From positions 1 to 40,626 of IMG/VR virus record IMGVR_UViG_3300033150_001986: 40,626 bases of DNA, one strand, 5' to 3'. The stretch is from a virus. Below are positions 31,087 through 39,400 of the stretch, piece after piece. Each line of letters begins with the position of its first letter. The first letter of the stretch is position 1. The notes under the pieces are model-generated. The model was given only the letters and a program-made list of their open reading frames with translations, was not told where the DNA came from and did not search any database. The translations under genes were made by a program, and so were the position numbers.

Positions 31087-31767
31087 TTAAACCAACCTAT
31101 CATTCCTTGATAAAGATAAAGTATTCCAATAATTTTTCATATCCCATTCACCTATATAACCAGAGTTCTGATAACCTTTAATTTCTTCTTCCCATAATGC
31201 TTTGAAATTTTTTCCTCTGTTTTCCATATCTTCGCCTTTTGAACCATAATTAATCACGTCAGCGGTCAGAGTTGGGTCTGCTGTATTTGAATAATAATTT
31301 GCTAATTTGAAACAAACAAAAGCACAAGCCAGATTTGTTAAGGGACCAAAAAAGATGTCGGGAACTGTATTCTGTGAATCTGAAATTTGATGTTGAATTG
31401 TATATCTGAACCAAAACTTTTCTGAATTACCAGGGTAATAATTAGTAAAGCGAACTCGTTTACCTGTAGGTGTGTCTTCAATATAATAATAATTCTCATC
31501 TAAAAATTGAGGAGGATATTCATTAATAGGATATTCAATGTTATAAATTTCAGAAAAACCATCTTCCCAATCAGAAGGAACATCAAAGTAAGAATTGCCA
31601 TCACCAGTCAACTCAACAACTTTGATATATGGAAAGATTTTAGATAATTCCTTCACCGCTTCATCTAAAGCATTTTCATAATCATCCGGGTCAGTTAAAA
31701 CTCCTGATTTAGTAAACTTCAATTTTCTCTTAATTTCATTTATATAATCAGTCTTTGTTAGACTCAT
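31087..31767 (-). CDS. head-tail connector (adaptor) protein
   Basis: A 226-aa protein: an N-terminal helical start (TDYINEIKRKLKF, YENALDEAVKELSKIFP), a strand-rich centre with YFDVPSDWEDGFSEIYNIEY and RVRFTNYYPGNSEKFWFRY, and helices with LANYYSNTADPTL. This fits gp6/adaptor-type proteins that extend the portal. Assigned by position and pattern. Confidence 0.7.
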   Translation of the reverse strand: MSLTKTDYINEIKRKLKFTKSGVLTDPDDYENALDEAVKELSKIFPYIKVVELTGDGNSYFDVPSDWEDGFSEIYNIEYPINEYPPQFLDENYYYIEDTPTGKRVRFTNYYPGNSEKFWFRYTIQHQISDSQNTVPDIFFGPLTNLACAFVCFKLANYYSNTADPTLTADVINYGSKGEDMENRGKNFKALWEEEIKGYQNSGYIGEWDMKNYWNTLSLSRNDRLV

Positions 31768-31903
31768 TTATTTTTTTAACCTCTTCATCAATTTTTTTTA
31801 AAATGTCTTCTGCAATTTTTAAATACTTACTTTGACCGATTTTAAAGTTTACTTTTGACAATAATTCTGCTAAAAACAAAAGTTCATCTTTACTTAATTT
31901 CAT
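31748..31903 (-). CDS. hypothetical 51-aa protein in head-tail cluster
   Basis: A 51-codon frame from ATG 31903, ATGA-coupled to the gene before and overlapping the next gene by 20 bases. The product is helical: MKLSKDELLFLAELLSKV then ILKKIDEEVKKI. Similar tiny acidic/basic helical proteins are found near connectors. Function unknown. Confidence 0.65.
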   Translation of the reverse strand: MKLSKDELLFLAELLSKVNFKIGQSKYLKIAEDILKKIDEEVKKINESNKD

Positions 31904-32208
31904 TCAATAACTCCTTCAACACCTTCAACTTCTTGAACTTTTGAATAAAGTCTTTCCTTTACGATGTTAAAGGCATCAAGGTTACTTTGAACATATGCAT
32001 CAAATTCATCGCCTGTTAATTCAATTTTTCTTTGATTTTTTTCAGCAATAAAATTTCCGTTTTTGTCATCATAACCACCAACATAAATCACGACCAATCT
32101 TTTTTTGCCAAAAGAGAAATAAAAATCAAGTATTTCAAATTTTTCTATATTTTGTTCAGTTTCAATTAAGACCTTTTGAGTTTTTGGTTGATTCAATTTT
32201 AAAGGCAT
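31900..32208 (-). CDS. hypothetical 102-aa protein in head-tail cluster
   Basis: A small protein with a beta-rich first two thirds (FEILDFYFSFGKKRLVVIYV) and an acidic helical end. Probably a minor structural or assembly protein; no family recognised. Confidence 0.65.
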   Translation of the reverse strand: MPLKLNQPKTQKVLIETEQNIEKFEILDFYFSFGKKRLVVIYVGGYDDKNGNFIAEKNQRKIELTGDEFDAYVQSNLDAFNIVKERLYSKVQEVEGVEGVIE

Positions 32209-32222
32209 TTATTTATCCTCCT

Positions 32223-33368
32223 TTATAAAGAAGTTGTAATTAAATTTCCTGAATCATCTATTGTAATTCTCCAACGAGTTCCATTAGAAGATTTTAAAAT
32301 TAATCCCTTTATGTTATCTGTGATTTCAATATCTTTGTTGCTTAACATTTCACTCTGCAAAGTTATTTGATTAGAATTTGCATCAAAAGTCATCATCCTA
32401 ATATCTTCATGTGTATAACCAGCGTCGCCAGTTGCCCCTGAAGACTGCCCTGTTACTGTTCCATTTATTGTTCCATTTGCATTCGTAAAGTAAAGATAAG
32501 AATTACCAGCGTCCCATTTTGTAACTGTTGCAGTTTGTCCCTCAGCATCTTGAATTGTTTCACCGACTTGAAAAGTTCCATTTACATTCGTCAAGGTTAC
32601 CCTTTGAATTCCGTAAATGTATAATTTCATATCATCTCGTCTTGTACCATTAATCCATGAATAAGGCCATCCATAAGAACGAAGATAAACATATTGATAA
32701 TTTATTCCTCCACTCATATAAAGACCAAAAGAAGAATTATCACCACCATCGTAAAACAAACCAATTCCTTGACCTGTTGTAAAAGAAAATTGAGAACCCC
32801 ATCTTGAAGAATATATATCTACTTTACCATTCGTCTCAGATGCCCAAATACTGAATGACCCATCATTTCCGCCGAAAGAAGAAGTTTGAGTTAAAGAAAT
32901 GATTTTAGACCAATCAGAACCGCCTAATTTCGGATGACTCTGGGAATCATCTTTTAAAATTCTTATGTGTTTATCAAATTCAAATCTTCCACCGCTGAAA
33001 TAATGTTCATCTAACCCGGCATCATAATAGTAAGCATTTCCTGAAATATTTTTTCCAATATAAAAATCTTTATCTTGATTTTTTCCATTTATCCTGAAAT
33101 AAGTTGAAGACGCTCTCCAAACTTCATTCCACTCCTCATATAAAACAAAATTATTAGAATTACTTTGAAATCTATAATTTTTCTGATTAACCAAAAAATG
33201 AAGATAAAGACTTCCAGAATTATCAGGAGTTTCTAAAAATATCTCCTGTGCACCTGAATCTTTATATAAATGAATCTTTTGCTGTGGGTTAGAAGTTCCA
33301 AGTCCAATTTTATCAAGATATATTTCATTGAAATAACCTTTATTTGAATATTTGCTCCAGATACTCAT
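32223..33368 (-). CDS. head or tail fibre-like protein
   Basis: A 381-aa protein, rich in Ser, Asn, Gly and aromatic residues, with many short beta repeats (FSIWASETNGKVDIYSSRWG, VYLRSYGWPYSWING). A carbohydrate-binding-like or Ig-like insert (FQVGETIQDAEGQTATVTKW) lies near 275, and the end WRITIDDSGNLITTSL is common in phage fibres. Because it lies between capsid and connector genes it may be a head fibre. Confidence 0.65.
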   Translation of the reverse strand: MSIWSKYSNKGYFNEIYLDKIGLGTSNPQQKIHLYKDSGAQEIFLETPDNSGSLYLHFLVNQKNYRFQSNSNNFVLYEEWNEVWRASSTYFRINGKNQDKDFYIGKNISGNAYYYDAGLDEHYFSGGRFEFDKHIRILKDDSQSHPKLGGSDWSKIISLTQTSSFGGNDGSFSIWASETNGKVDIYSSRWGSQFSFTTGQGIGLFYDGGDNSSFGLYMSGGINYQYVYLRSYGWPYSWINGTRRDDMKLYIYGIQRVTLTNVNGTFQVGETIQDAEGQTATVTKWDAGNSYLYFTNANGTINGTVTGQSSGATGDAGYTHEDIRMMTFDANSNQITLQSEMLSNKDIEITDNIKGLILKSSNGTRWRITIDDSGNLITTSL

Positions 33369-33712
33369 TATTGAGCCCTCACATATAATTTTGAGTTCCC
33401 ATTTGCTGAAGTTTGAACTAATCTAATCGCCGTCACAGGGTCACAGGAATCTTGAGTATTAGTTGAAACTTCACCATGGTCCCAATCAATTGCAACAATA
33501 TCAGGGTGATTGTCTTTTATTTCATTAATTGTATTTGTTGAAGTTTGAACTTTTGCAGTTGCGCCGTTTTCAACAACAAGAGTCACTGTTATTTTAGAAA
33601 CTCTTGAGGGGATTAAAATCCAATCTGAATTTCCTTGCCCTGATAGTTGAACTACTTCCTGATAAGCAAAAGACCCTGAAACATCTTGCACTGCATCCAT
33701 TTTTCTAACCAT
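33368..33712 (-). CDS. putative capsid decoration protein
   Basis: A 114-aa beta-rich protein: SDWILIPSRVSKITVTLVVE, ATAKVQTSTNTINEI, DPVTAIRLVQTSANG. It directly follows the major capsid gene, the usual place for a decoration or cement protein. The stop overlaps the fibre gene start. Confidence 0.6.
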   Translation of the reverse strand: MVRKMDAVQDVSGSFAYQEVVQLSGQGNSDWILIPSRVSKITVTLVVENGATAKVQTSTNTINEIKDNHPDIVAIDWDHGEVSTNTQDSCDPVTAIRLVQTSANGNSKLYVRAQ

Positions 33713-33736
33713 ATTTCCACCTCATGAAAGAACAAC

Positions 33737-33760
33737 AGCGGAGGCATTTAGGCCTCCGCT
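33737..33760 (-). terminator. hairpin after the major capsid gene
   Basis: On the minus strand AGCGGAGGC, CTAAAT, GCCTCCGCT: a perfect 9-bp GC-rich stem, followed by GTTGTTCTTTC. The U-tract is poor, so it is probably a partial terminator or a 3' stabiliser that keeps the capsid message abundant relative to the genes beyond. Confidence 0.65.
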
Positions 33761-33782
33761 ATTATCAATTTAATTTATTTAA

Positions 33783-35549
33783 TTAAGATAAACCAGCCAC
33801 TATCCCAGCATAAAAACCTCTATAATCTACAACACAACCACCATATTCATGTCTTACTTTGTATCTTATTCGGTCATAGGTAAATACCTGGTCAACATTT
33901 GGAGCATCCTGTAAAATTATTTCTGGTTCTTGTCTTCCGTCTATAAAACCAATAACAATCGTTTCAATGTCATTTGGGTCTGCAATTATATACCAGTTAT
34001 TTTTATCGCCTCTCAAATAACCAGCGGGAACAATGATTGGTTCAAGTGCTTTATAATTTGGGTTCACGCTTTCAATTGTTCCTGTTGTCGAGGAAGCTGC
34101 AACAACTGGTCTTCTTTCAGAATCAATCAATACTTTAATTGTTCCTCTTAATTCATAAGGAACTACAGCAAACTTTGCTCTCAGCCCAAGTGGTTCATTA
34201 GAATCCTTTTCTGTCTGATTTGCTATTGCTGTTATTGCCGCATCAAGAGAATCAAAATCAAGAGTGTCGGTTGTTAAGTTATTATGGTCTGCATGATACA
34301 AGGCTTTTCCATCATAAATTGTCCCACCATTAATTGAGCCCGAACCATAATTAACAAGCAAATCAAAGACAAATTTTGCCAAAGTTCGTGCGGCAGCCTG
34401 TGCAATCTTAACAGGCCATTTTCTGATTGTTCGCAAATCATCATTCTTTATCATCTCTCTTGTAAGTGATAAAATTTTACCGTACTTCTTTGCTGTATAA
34501 CTTGCTTTTTCTTCTGAAGGAGAAGTGAAGGTTGTATAGTTACCATCTTCAGCAACCTCAGGTAAATCACTTAAACCGCCCCATCTTATGATATCTTGCT
34601 GTTTGAAATTATCTATGTTTTCAATAATTGTAAATCTTCTCCAAGCATCCTGAATTGGAAGTCTTCTATATTCCTTAACCATTCTTCTTGTCATTGAAGT
34701 TCCTAAAGCCTGTGGGAAGTCTGTTGACACTGCTTCAGTTATTCTTTTATCAAAATGACCATCCACATTTCTGTCGCCTGTAAATTGAATATATGCTTCT
34801 TTCAAACTTCTGAAAGCAGGAACATCTTTCCAATCATCCTTTTCATTATCTTCTGGTTCAACACCCATCATCTTGTGCATAGCAATCTGAAGTTTATCTG
34901 TTTTGTCTCTTGTAATGTGAACAGTGACAGGCTCAGATTCTGCAAATTTAGCAACATATTCTTTTTCCTCTGCAATTGCCTTTTGTATTTCTTCTTCACT
35001 TACCTTCTTGCCTTCAAAAAGTTTTTTAATTCTGTTTCTTGAAAATTCGGGAAGTTCAGATTTATTCAATGCCTCAATTAATTTCATCTGTGATTCTTTA
35101 ACTTCAATCTTTTCAAGAAGTTCATTTACTTTATCAAGTTTTTCTTTTACCTCATTATCCTCCTCTGAAGATTTTGCTGGGTAACCATAACCATAAGCAC
35201 CAGGTTTCTTATAGTAACCAGCCAATAGAGAAGATAACAAATCTAAAGCATCATCAACTTTCTTATCTTTTAACATTTTGATAACAGAACCCAAAACAGC
35301 AGAAGGAATTTCAACTTCCTTTAAATCTTGTGAACTTGTATCCTTTTTATCTTTTGCTTCCTGAACTTCAGGTTCTTCTGTTTTCTTCTCTTCTTTCTTT
35401 TTCTTTGCCTCTCTTGCATTCAGTGCTTCAGCAAGTAAATCAAGAATTTCCTCATCTGTTTTTTCATCAAGATTGATGTCTTCTTTTATGCCTAAAATCT
35501 CAGGATTATCCCTGATTATTGCAATTAATTGTTTTAAATTTGGACTCAT
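33783..35549 (-). CDS. internal product: scaffold-major capsid protein
   Basis: Inside the fusion gene, Met197 is preceded by AAGGAGGG with six bases of spacing, as good a site as any in the genome. Starting here gives 588 aa with the scaffold and capsid but no protease, like the nested scaffold of lambda C/Nu3. This would supply capsid protein in excess over the protease form. Confidence 0.6.
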   Translation of the reverse strand: MSPNLKQLIAIIRDNPEILGIKEDINLDEKTDEEILDLLAEALNAREAKKKKEEKKTEEPEVQEAKDKKDTSSQDLKEVEIPSAVLGSVIKMLKDKKVDDALDLLSSLLAGYYKKPGAYGYGYPAKSSEEDNEVKEKLDKVNELLEKIEVKESQMKLIEALNKSELPEFSRNRIKKLFEGKKVSEEEIQKAIAEEKEYVAKFAESEPVTVHITRDKTDKLQIAMHKMMGVEPEDNEKDDWKDVPAFRSLKEAYIQFTGDRNVDGHFDKRITEAVSTDFPQALGTSMTRRMVKEYRRLPIQDAWRRFTIIENIDNFKQQDIIRWGGLSDLPEVAEDGNYTTFTSPSEEKASYTAKKYGKILSLTREMIKNDDLRTIRKWPVKIAQAAARTLAKFVFDLLVNYGSGSINGGTIYDGKALYHADHNNLTTDTLDFDSLDAAITAIANQTEKDSNEPLGLRAKFAVVPYELRGTIKVLIDSERRPVVAASSTTGTIESVNPNYKALEPIIVPAGYLRGDKNNWYIIADPNDIETIVIGFIDGRQEPEIILQDAPNVDQVFTYDRIRYKVRHEYGGCVVDYRGFYAGIVAGLS

Positions 35550-36137
35550 TTTTTTCCCTCCTTGTTCTAAAATTTTTTGAATAGAAGCAACCATCCTCAA
35601 AAGTTTCCCGCCCGCCGCGGGTAATGTAACGATATCAACAGACGAAACTTCCTTAATTGAAAGAACCTTTTTTCCGCTTCTGCCATCAGCCACATACGGA
35701 ACAGCATCACCAATTGCATCAATAGAGAAACCGAGTAAATCCTTCTTACCTTCTTTAAAAGCATTCTTAAAAGTTTTTCTAAAGAAGTCATCTGTGATAA
35801 CAAAGTCAGCAGTTATGCGAGGATTTGGTTTTTCTTCATATTTCACATTTTCCAACCACCCGGCTAAATTTTTAGCAAAAGATAAATTATCTTGTTTTAA
35901 GTTGTCGGGTAAATGATTGAAAAAATTATTATCAAATTTGTAAGCAAAGACTTTTGAGCCCTCAAACAATGGAGCAGATTTTCGGAGAACCTCAGGAGAA
36001 TAATAAACATTATTTTTACTCCAACCGCTTTCAATAACTACGATTCTCCATCTGCGTCCCTCATTTTCAGACTCACGAAGAACTTTACAGATTAATTGAG
36101 TTTTATATTCTGTTGCATCAAAATCAGAATATAACAT
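33783..36137 (-). CDS. prohead protease - scaffold - major capsid protein fusion
   Basis: A 784-aa protein. Residues 1-190 resemble a prohead protease, with NHLP near 73, AGWLENVKYE, LLGFSIDAIGD near 135 (catalytic Ser) and VDIVTLPAAGG near 170. Residues about 197-400 are a charged Lys/Glu coiled region like a scaffold. Residues about 425-784 are a capsid protein with LSLTREMIKNDDL and IILQDAPNVDQVFTYDR, as in Mu-like and other HK97-fold capsids. The parts are usually separate genes. A consensus promoter lies upstream and an internal start at 35549. Confidence 0.85.
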   Translation of the reverse strand: MLYSDFDATEYKTQLICKVLRESENEGRRWRIVVIESGWSKNNVYYSPEVLRKSAPLFEGSKVFAYKFDNNFFNHLPDNLKQDNLSFAKNLAGWLENVKYEEKPNPRITADFVITDDFFRKTFKNAFKEGKKDLLGFSIDAIGDAVPYVADGRSGKKVLSIKEVSSVDIVTLPAAGGKLLRMVASIQKILEQGGKKMSPNLKQLIAIIRDNPEILGIKEDINLDEKTDEEILDLLAEALNAREAKKKKEEKKTEEPEVQEAKDKKDTSSQDLKEVEIPSAVLGSVIKMLKDKKVDDALDLLSSLLAGYYKKPGAYGYGYPAKSSEEDNEVKEKLDKVNELLEKIEVKESQMKLIEALNKSELPEFSRNRIKKLFEGKKVSEEEIQKAIAEEKEYVAKFAESEPVTVHITRDKTDKLQIAMHKMMGVEPEDNEKDDWKDVPAFRSLKEAYIQFTGDRNVDGHFDKRITEAVSTDFPQALGTSMTRRMVKEYRRLPIQDAWRRFTIIENIDNFKQQDIIRWGGLSDLPEVAEDGNYTTFTSPSEEKASYTAKKYGKILSLTREMIKNDDLRTIRKWPVKIAQAAARTLAKFVFDLLVNYGSGSINGGTIYDGKALYHADHNNLTTDTLDFDSLDAAITAIANQTEKDSNEPLGLRAKFAVVPYELRGTIKVLIDSERRPVVAASSTTGTIESVNPNYKALEPIIVPAGYLRGDKNNWYIIADPNDIETIVIGFIDGRQEPEIILQDAPNVDQVFTYDRIRYKVRHEYGGCVVDYRGFYAGIVAGLS

Positions 36138-36202
36138 TATTGAACTCCAAAATTATTTCTTTTTTTTTTGGTAAGGCTGGCTTTCGGCTGGCTTCTTGAT
36201 AT

Positions 36203-36231
36203 AATATACTCAACTTTAAGAATCTTGTCAA
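36203..36231 (-). promoter_or_regulatory. strong promoter for the capsid gene
   Basis: On the minus strand TTGACA, 17 bases, TATATT: a near-perfect housekeeping promoter, in the same AAAAATACTTGAC context as the early promoter. Between the start and the capsid gene lies a direct repeat of AAGCCAGCC (36174-36193), possibly an operator or stabiliser. Confidence 0.85.
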
Positions 36232-36238
36232 GTATTTT

Positions 36239-36427
36239 TTATTCTTCTTTCTTATTTAAAATCAGACCGCCTGTTTTTGTTATTTTTAAAATATATTCTT
36301 TCCTGCCTTCTAAATTGATGACAAGGGGAAGCGATTCCCGACTAATTGAGACTTTTCCATCTTTTATAATCAAGGTTTCTTCTCTTAAATCTTTTTCATC
36401 AAGTTCCTTATAAATTAATTCAGTCAT
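36239..36427 (-). CDS. hypothetical 62-aa protein
   Basis: A small protein with an acidic helical start (ELIYKELDEKDLREE) and beta-rich end (REYILKITKTGGLILNK). It follows the 1286-aa protein directly and ends 8 bases before the capsid promoter. No family recognised. Confidence 0.65.
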   Translation of the reverse strand: MTELIYKELDEKDLREETLIIKDGKVSISRESLPLVINLEGRKEYILKITKTGGLILNKKEE

Positions 36428-39400
36428 TTATCGCTCCTCCCCAACTGATTTTGAAATTTTAAAAACCCAAATATCACTTTCCGGGGACTCCCTGACAAAT
36501 ACTCTTCTACCCTTTAGTCTTTTGCCCTTGAAATCTATATGAATAAAATTATCTGTTTTTTCAATTACTTTAGCCTCGCCAGAGTCCAAAATTAAATAAT
36601 ACATCGGAATTCGCTTATTCGGATTTTTAACATGTTCGGCAGGAAGTTCTCCTTCAAAAGTTAACCAATCCTTAAAATCTCCCTTTGGAGGCTTCGTGTT
36701 TTCTATGCTTAAAATTCCAACCATCTCATCAGAATAGATTGGGTTGCTTTCAGTTTCAAATTTTTTAAGTTTATTTTCTCCAAAATCAAGAAATAATTCA
36801 AATCTTTGAACAGGCATCCCTCTTATAACAGTTTGTCCCTTCCACCATGCTTTTGATAAGGTCCATTTTATTTTTTCAGTTTTGGCTTCTTTTAATTCAA
36901 TTTTTTTGTAAGGAAATTCTTTTAAATTTTCTGTAAGCCAATTAAATGCCTTATCTATTAAATTCAATTTTTCTTTATCGCTTAACTTCTTCTTTTCCCA
37001 CCATCTTAATTCTTGTGGAATTCTTTTCTTCCATTCTTCATTTAAACCACTTAAACCATCAGGAGGTATATAATCTTTCTTTAATCTCGCTCTGCGAGTT
37101 AAGATATAAGGAATTTGATTCTCAAAATCTTCTTTTGCAAACCATGCCATCCAGACAAGTTTTCCTTTTCCAACTTTCTCCCATTCTTTTCTTGCAGGTA
37201 TTTTTCTAACAACCCATCTTCCATAATATCTTTTTCCATGTTCCCAATATTCTTTAAAATAGACTTTCTGAGTTCCGAATTCCTTTAAAGTTCCCTCTTG
37301 AATGTGATAAAAATAACCGGCCCCGTGTTCTGTTGCCCCAACCGTACCGGGTTCAACTTTGCCTTTAAATTCTAACCAGACTAAAGGTTGCCTTGCCTTT
37401 GGAAAGCAAAGGACTTTCCTTTCAGGCAATCTTGGGTCAAACTTCCAAAGTTTCTTTTCATAGAAATATTTTTCTAACTTTTTGGCTTCTTCTTCAGTAT
37501 CAACATCCTTTTCTATTCCCAATTCCTTTCTTGCTTTATCTACGATGCCCGTTTCAGGTTGGTCTGCAATGGTCCAACCATTCAGATGGTCATTAACCTT
37601 AAATCTATGGTCATTATGAACAGAAGACAATTTTCTCCAATGGTGTTCAAACAAAGTTTTATCTGTTTTGTCTGCAACTGGAATGTCAAATTGTTCTTTT
37701 AACCGGACTTCTTCTTTTAATTTTTCTTCAACTTGATTTTCAAATTCTAAAACTTCATCTTCTGTAAAATAATCATCCCAATATAAACCCAATTCCTCGG
37801 CTTCTTTGATTGCTTGAAGCCTTTGTTCTTGTAATTCGTCTTCACCGATACTTTCTAAAAGCGAATATTCATAAGGGTCTAAATCATATAGAAATGGGTA
37901 ACTTTCCTGAAGCCAATCTTGATAATCAAGCAAAGGTTGAAAAGTTTCCTTTAATTTTTCAAATGCAATTCTATATCTTTTGGGAAATTTTTTTTCTTCA
38001 ACTTCTCCATGAGTTTCCTTAACTCTTTCCTCAGCGAATTCTACAGTATCAGGTCGTTCTTTATCTTCCCTGTATTCAATTGGCCTTGGAGCCCACCAAT
38101 TAAACCAAATTTCTCCGGTATCCGGGTCAATATATTTATTTAAGTTTGTAAAGGCAACTCTAATAATTCCACCGATGGGAACTTGAATTGGTTTTCCTTT
38201 TCTTTCAAATTTCACATTATAAGTTCTCCCAATCGGGACCAATTTGCCTTTTGCATCTCTTATTGCACATAAATAATTATAAGAATCCGTTCCCTTAACC
38301 CTATGAACCTCAACAACTTCAGCATCTATGTCCGCTTCCTTTTTAAACTTCATCCATTCATTTGTATGACCTGTCAAGGGATAAATTGAATTATTTTTCT
38401 TTAACATCGCACCTTCTGAGCCTTTTTGCTTTGAAAAATATTTAATTGCTTTTTCCAAATCCTTTTCATTGTTTACAATTCTAATTTCAATTACTCTTAT
38501 TTTATCACCCGAAGGAATTTTTTCTAAAAATTTTCTTCTTTCTTTCAAAGGTAATTTATGCAAGTCTTGACCATCATAATATAAACAATCAAAAGCATTA
38601 ACAAAATAAGGGCTATCATCAGGCTCACCCTTCTCATGTGCATAACCTGAAACATCAGACCTTCCCATGTGTTCGCCTTCGGGAGTCCAACCTTCTAATT
38701 CACAATCTATGATAAAGTCATGTTTGATTTTATTTGCTTCTTTTAAGAAGTTCGGAAATCTTTTCGTAACATCCCCACCATCTTCAGACCAAATAATATT
38801 TTTTCCATCTTTTGAATGATGCCATTGAACTCGGAAGCCATCAAATTTTCGGTCTACCTCTATTTCGGGAAACTTCCCATCTTCAAGCCAAATTTCTTTT
38901 ATTTTTGCTATTGTTCCCTCAATGGTAAACATTTCTAATTTCCTATACCCTGCAATACCTTTTAACTGAATAAAGAATCTGAATAACTCAACCTTGTCTT
39001 CTTTTCTTGATTGTTCAGCCATCTTCTTAACTTCTGCATCTTTAATTCTTTGTTCTCTAAAAATGTCCCAACTTTCAGACATCTTAAATAATTTTCTTTG
39101 CTCGGGCTTAATCATTTCAACTTTTAAATTAGCAAATGGAACATAGTTAGTAAAAGGACCACGATAATCGGGAATAAGATGAATTTTATCTCTCCATTCT
39201 GGAGGTATCATAGATTTTAATCTGAATTCCAAAATATCAAGAAATTTTTTATCCCAAGAAGGCCAATTAACATTTATATCTATATCATTTCCCCAACCCG
39301 AAACACAACTTCCTCCAACAAAGCAAAGTAAAGGCTTTCTTACTTCAAAGCCATCTTGCCATAAATTTAAAAGGTCTTTTAAAAAAATTGCATTTTCTTT

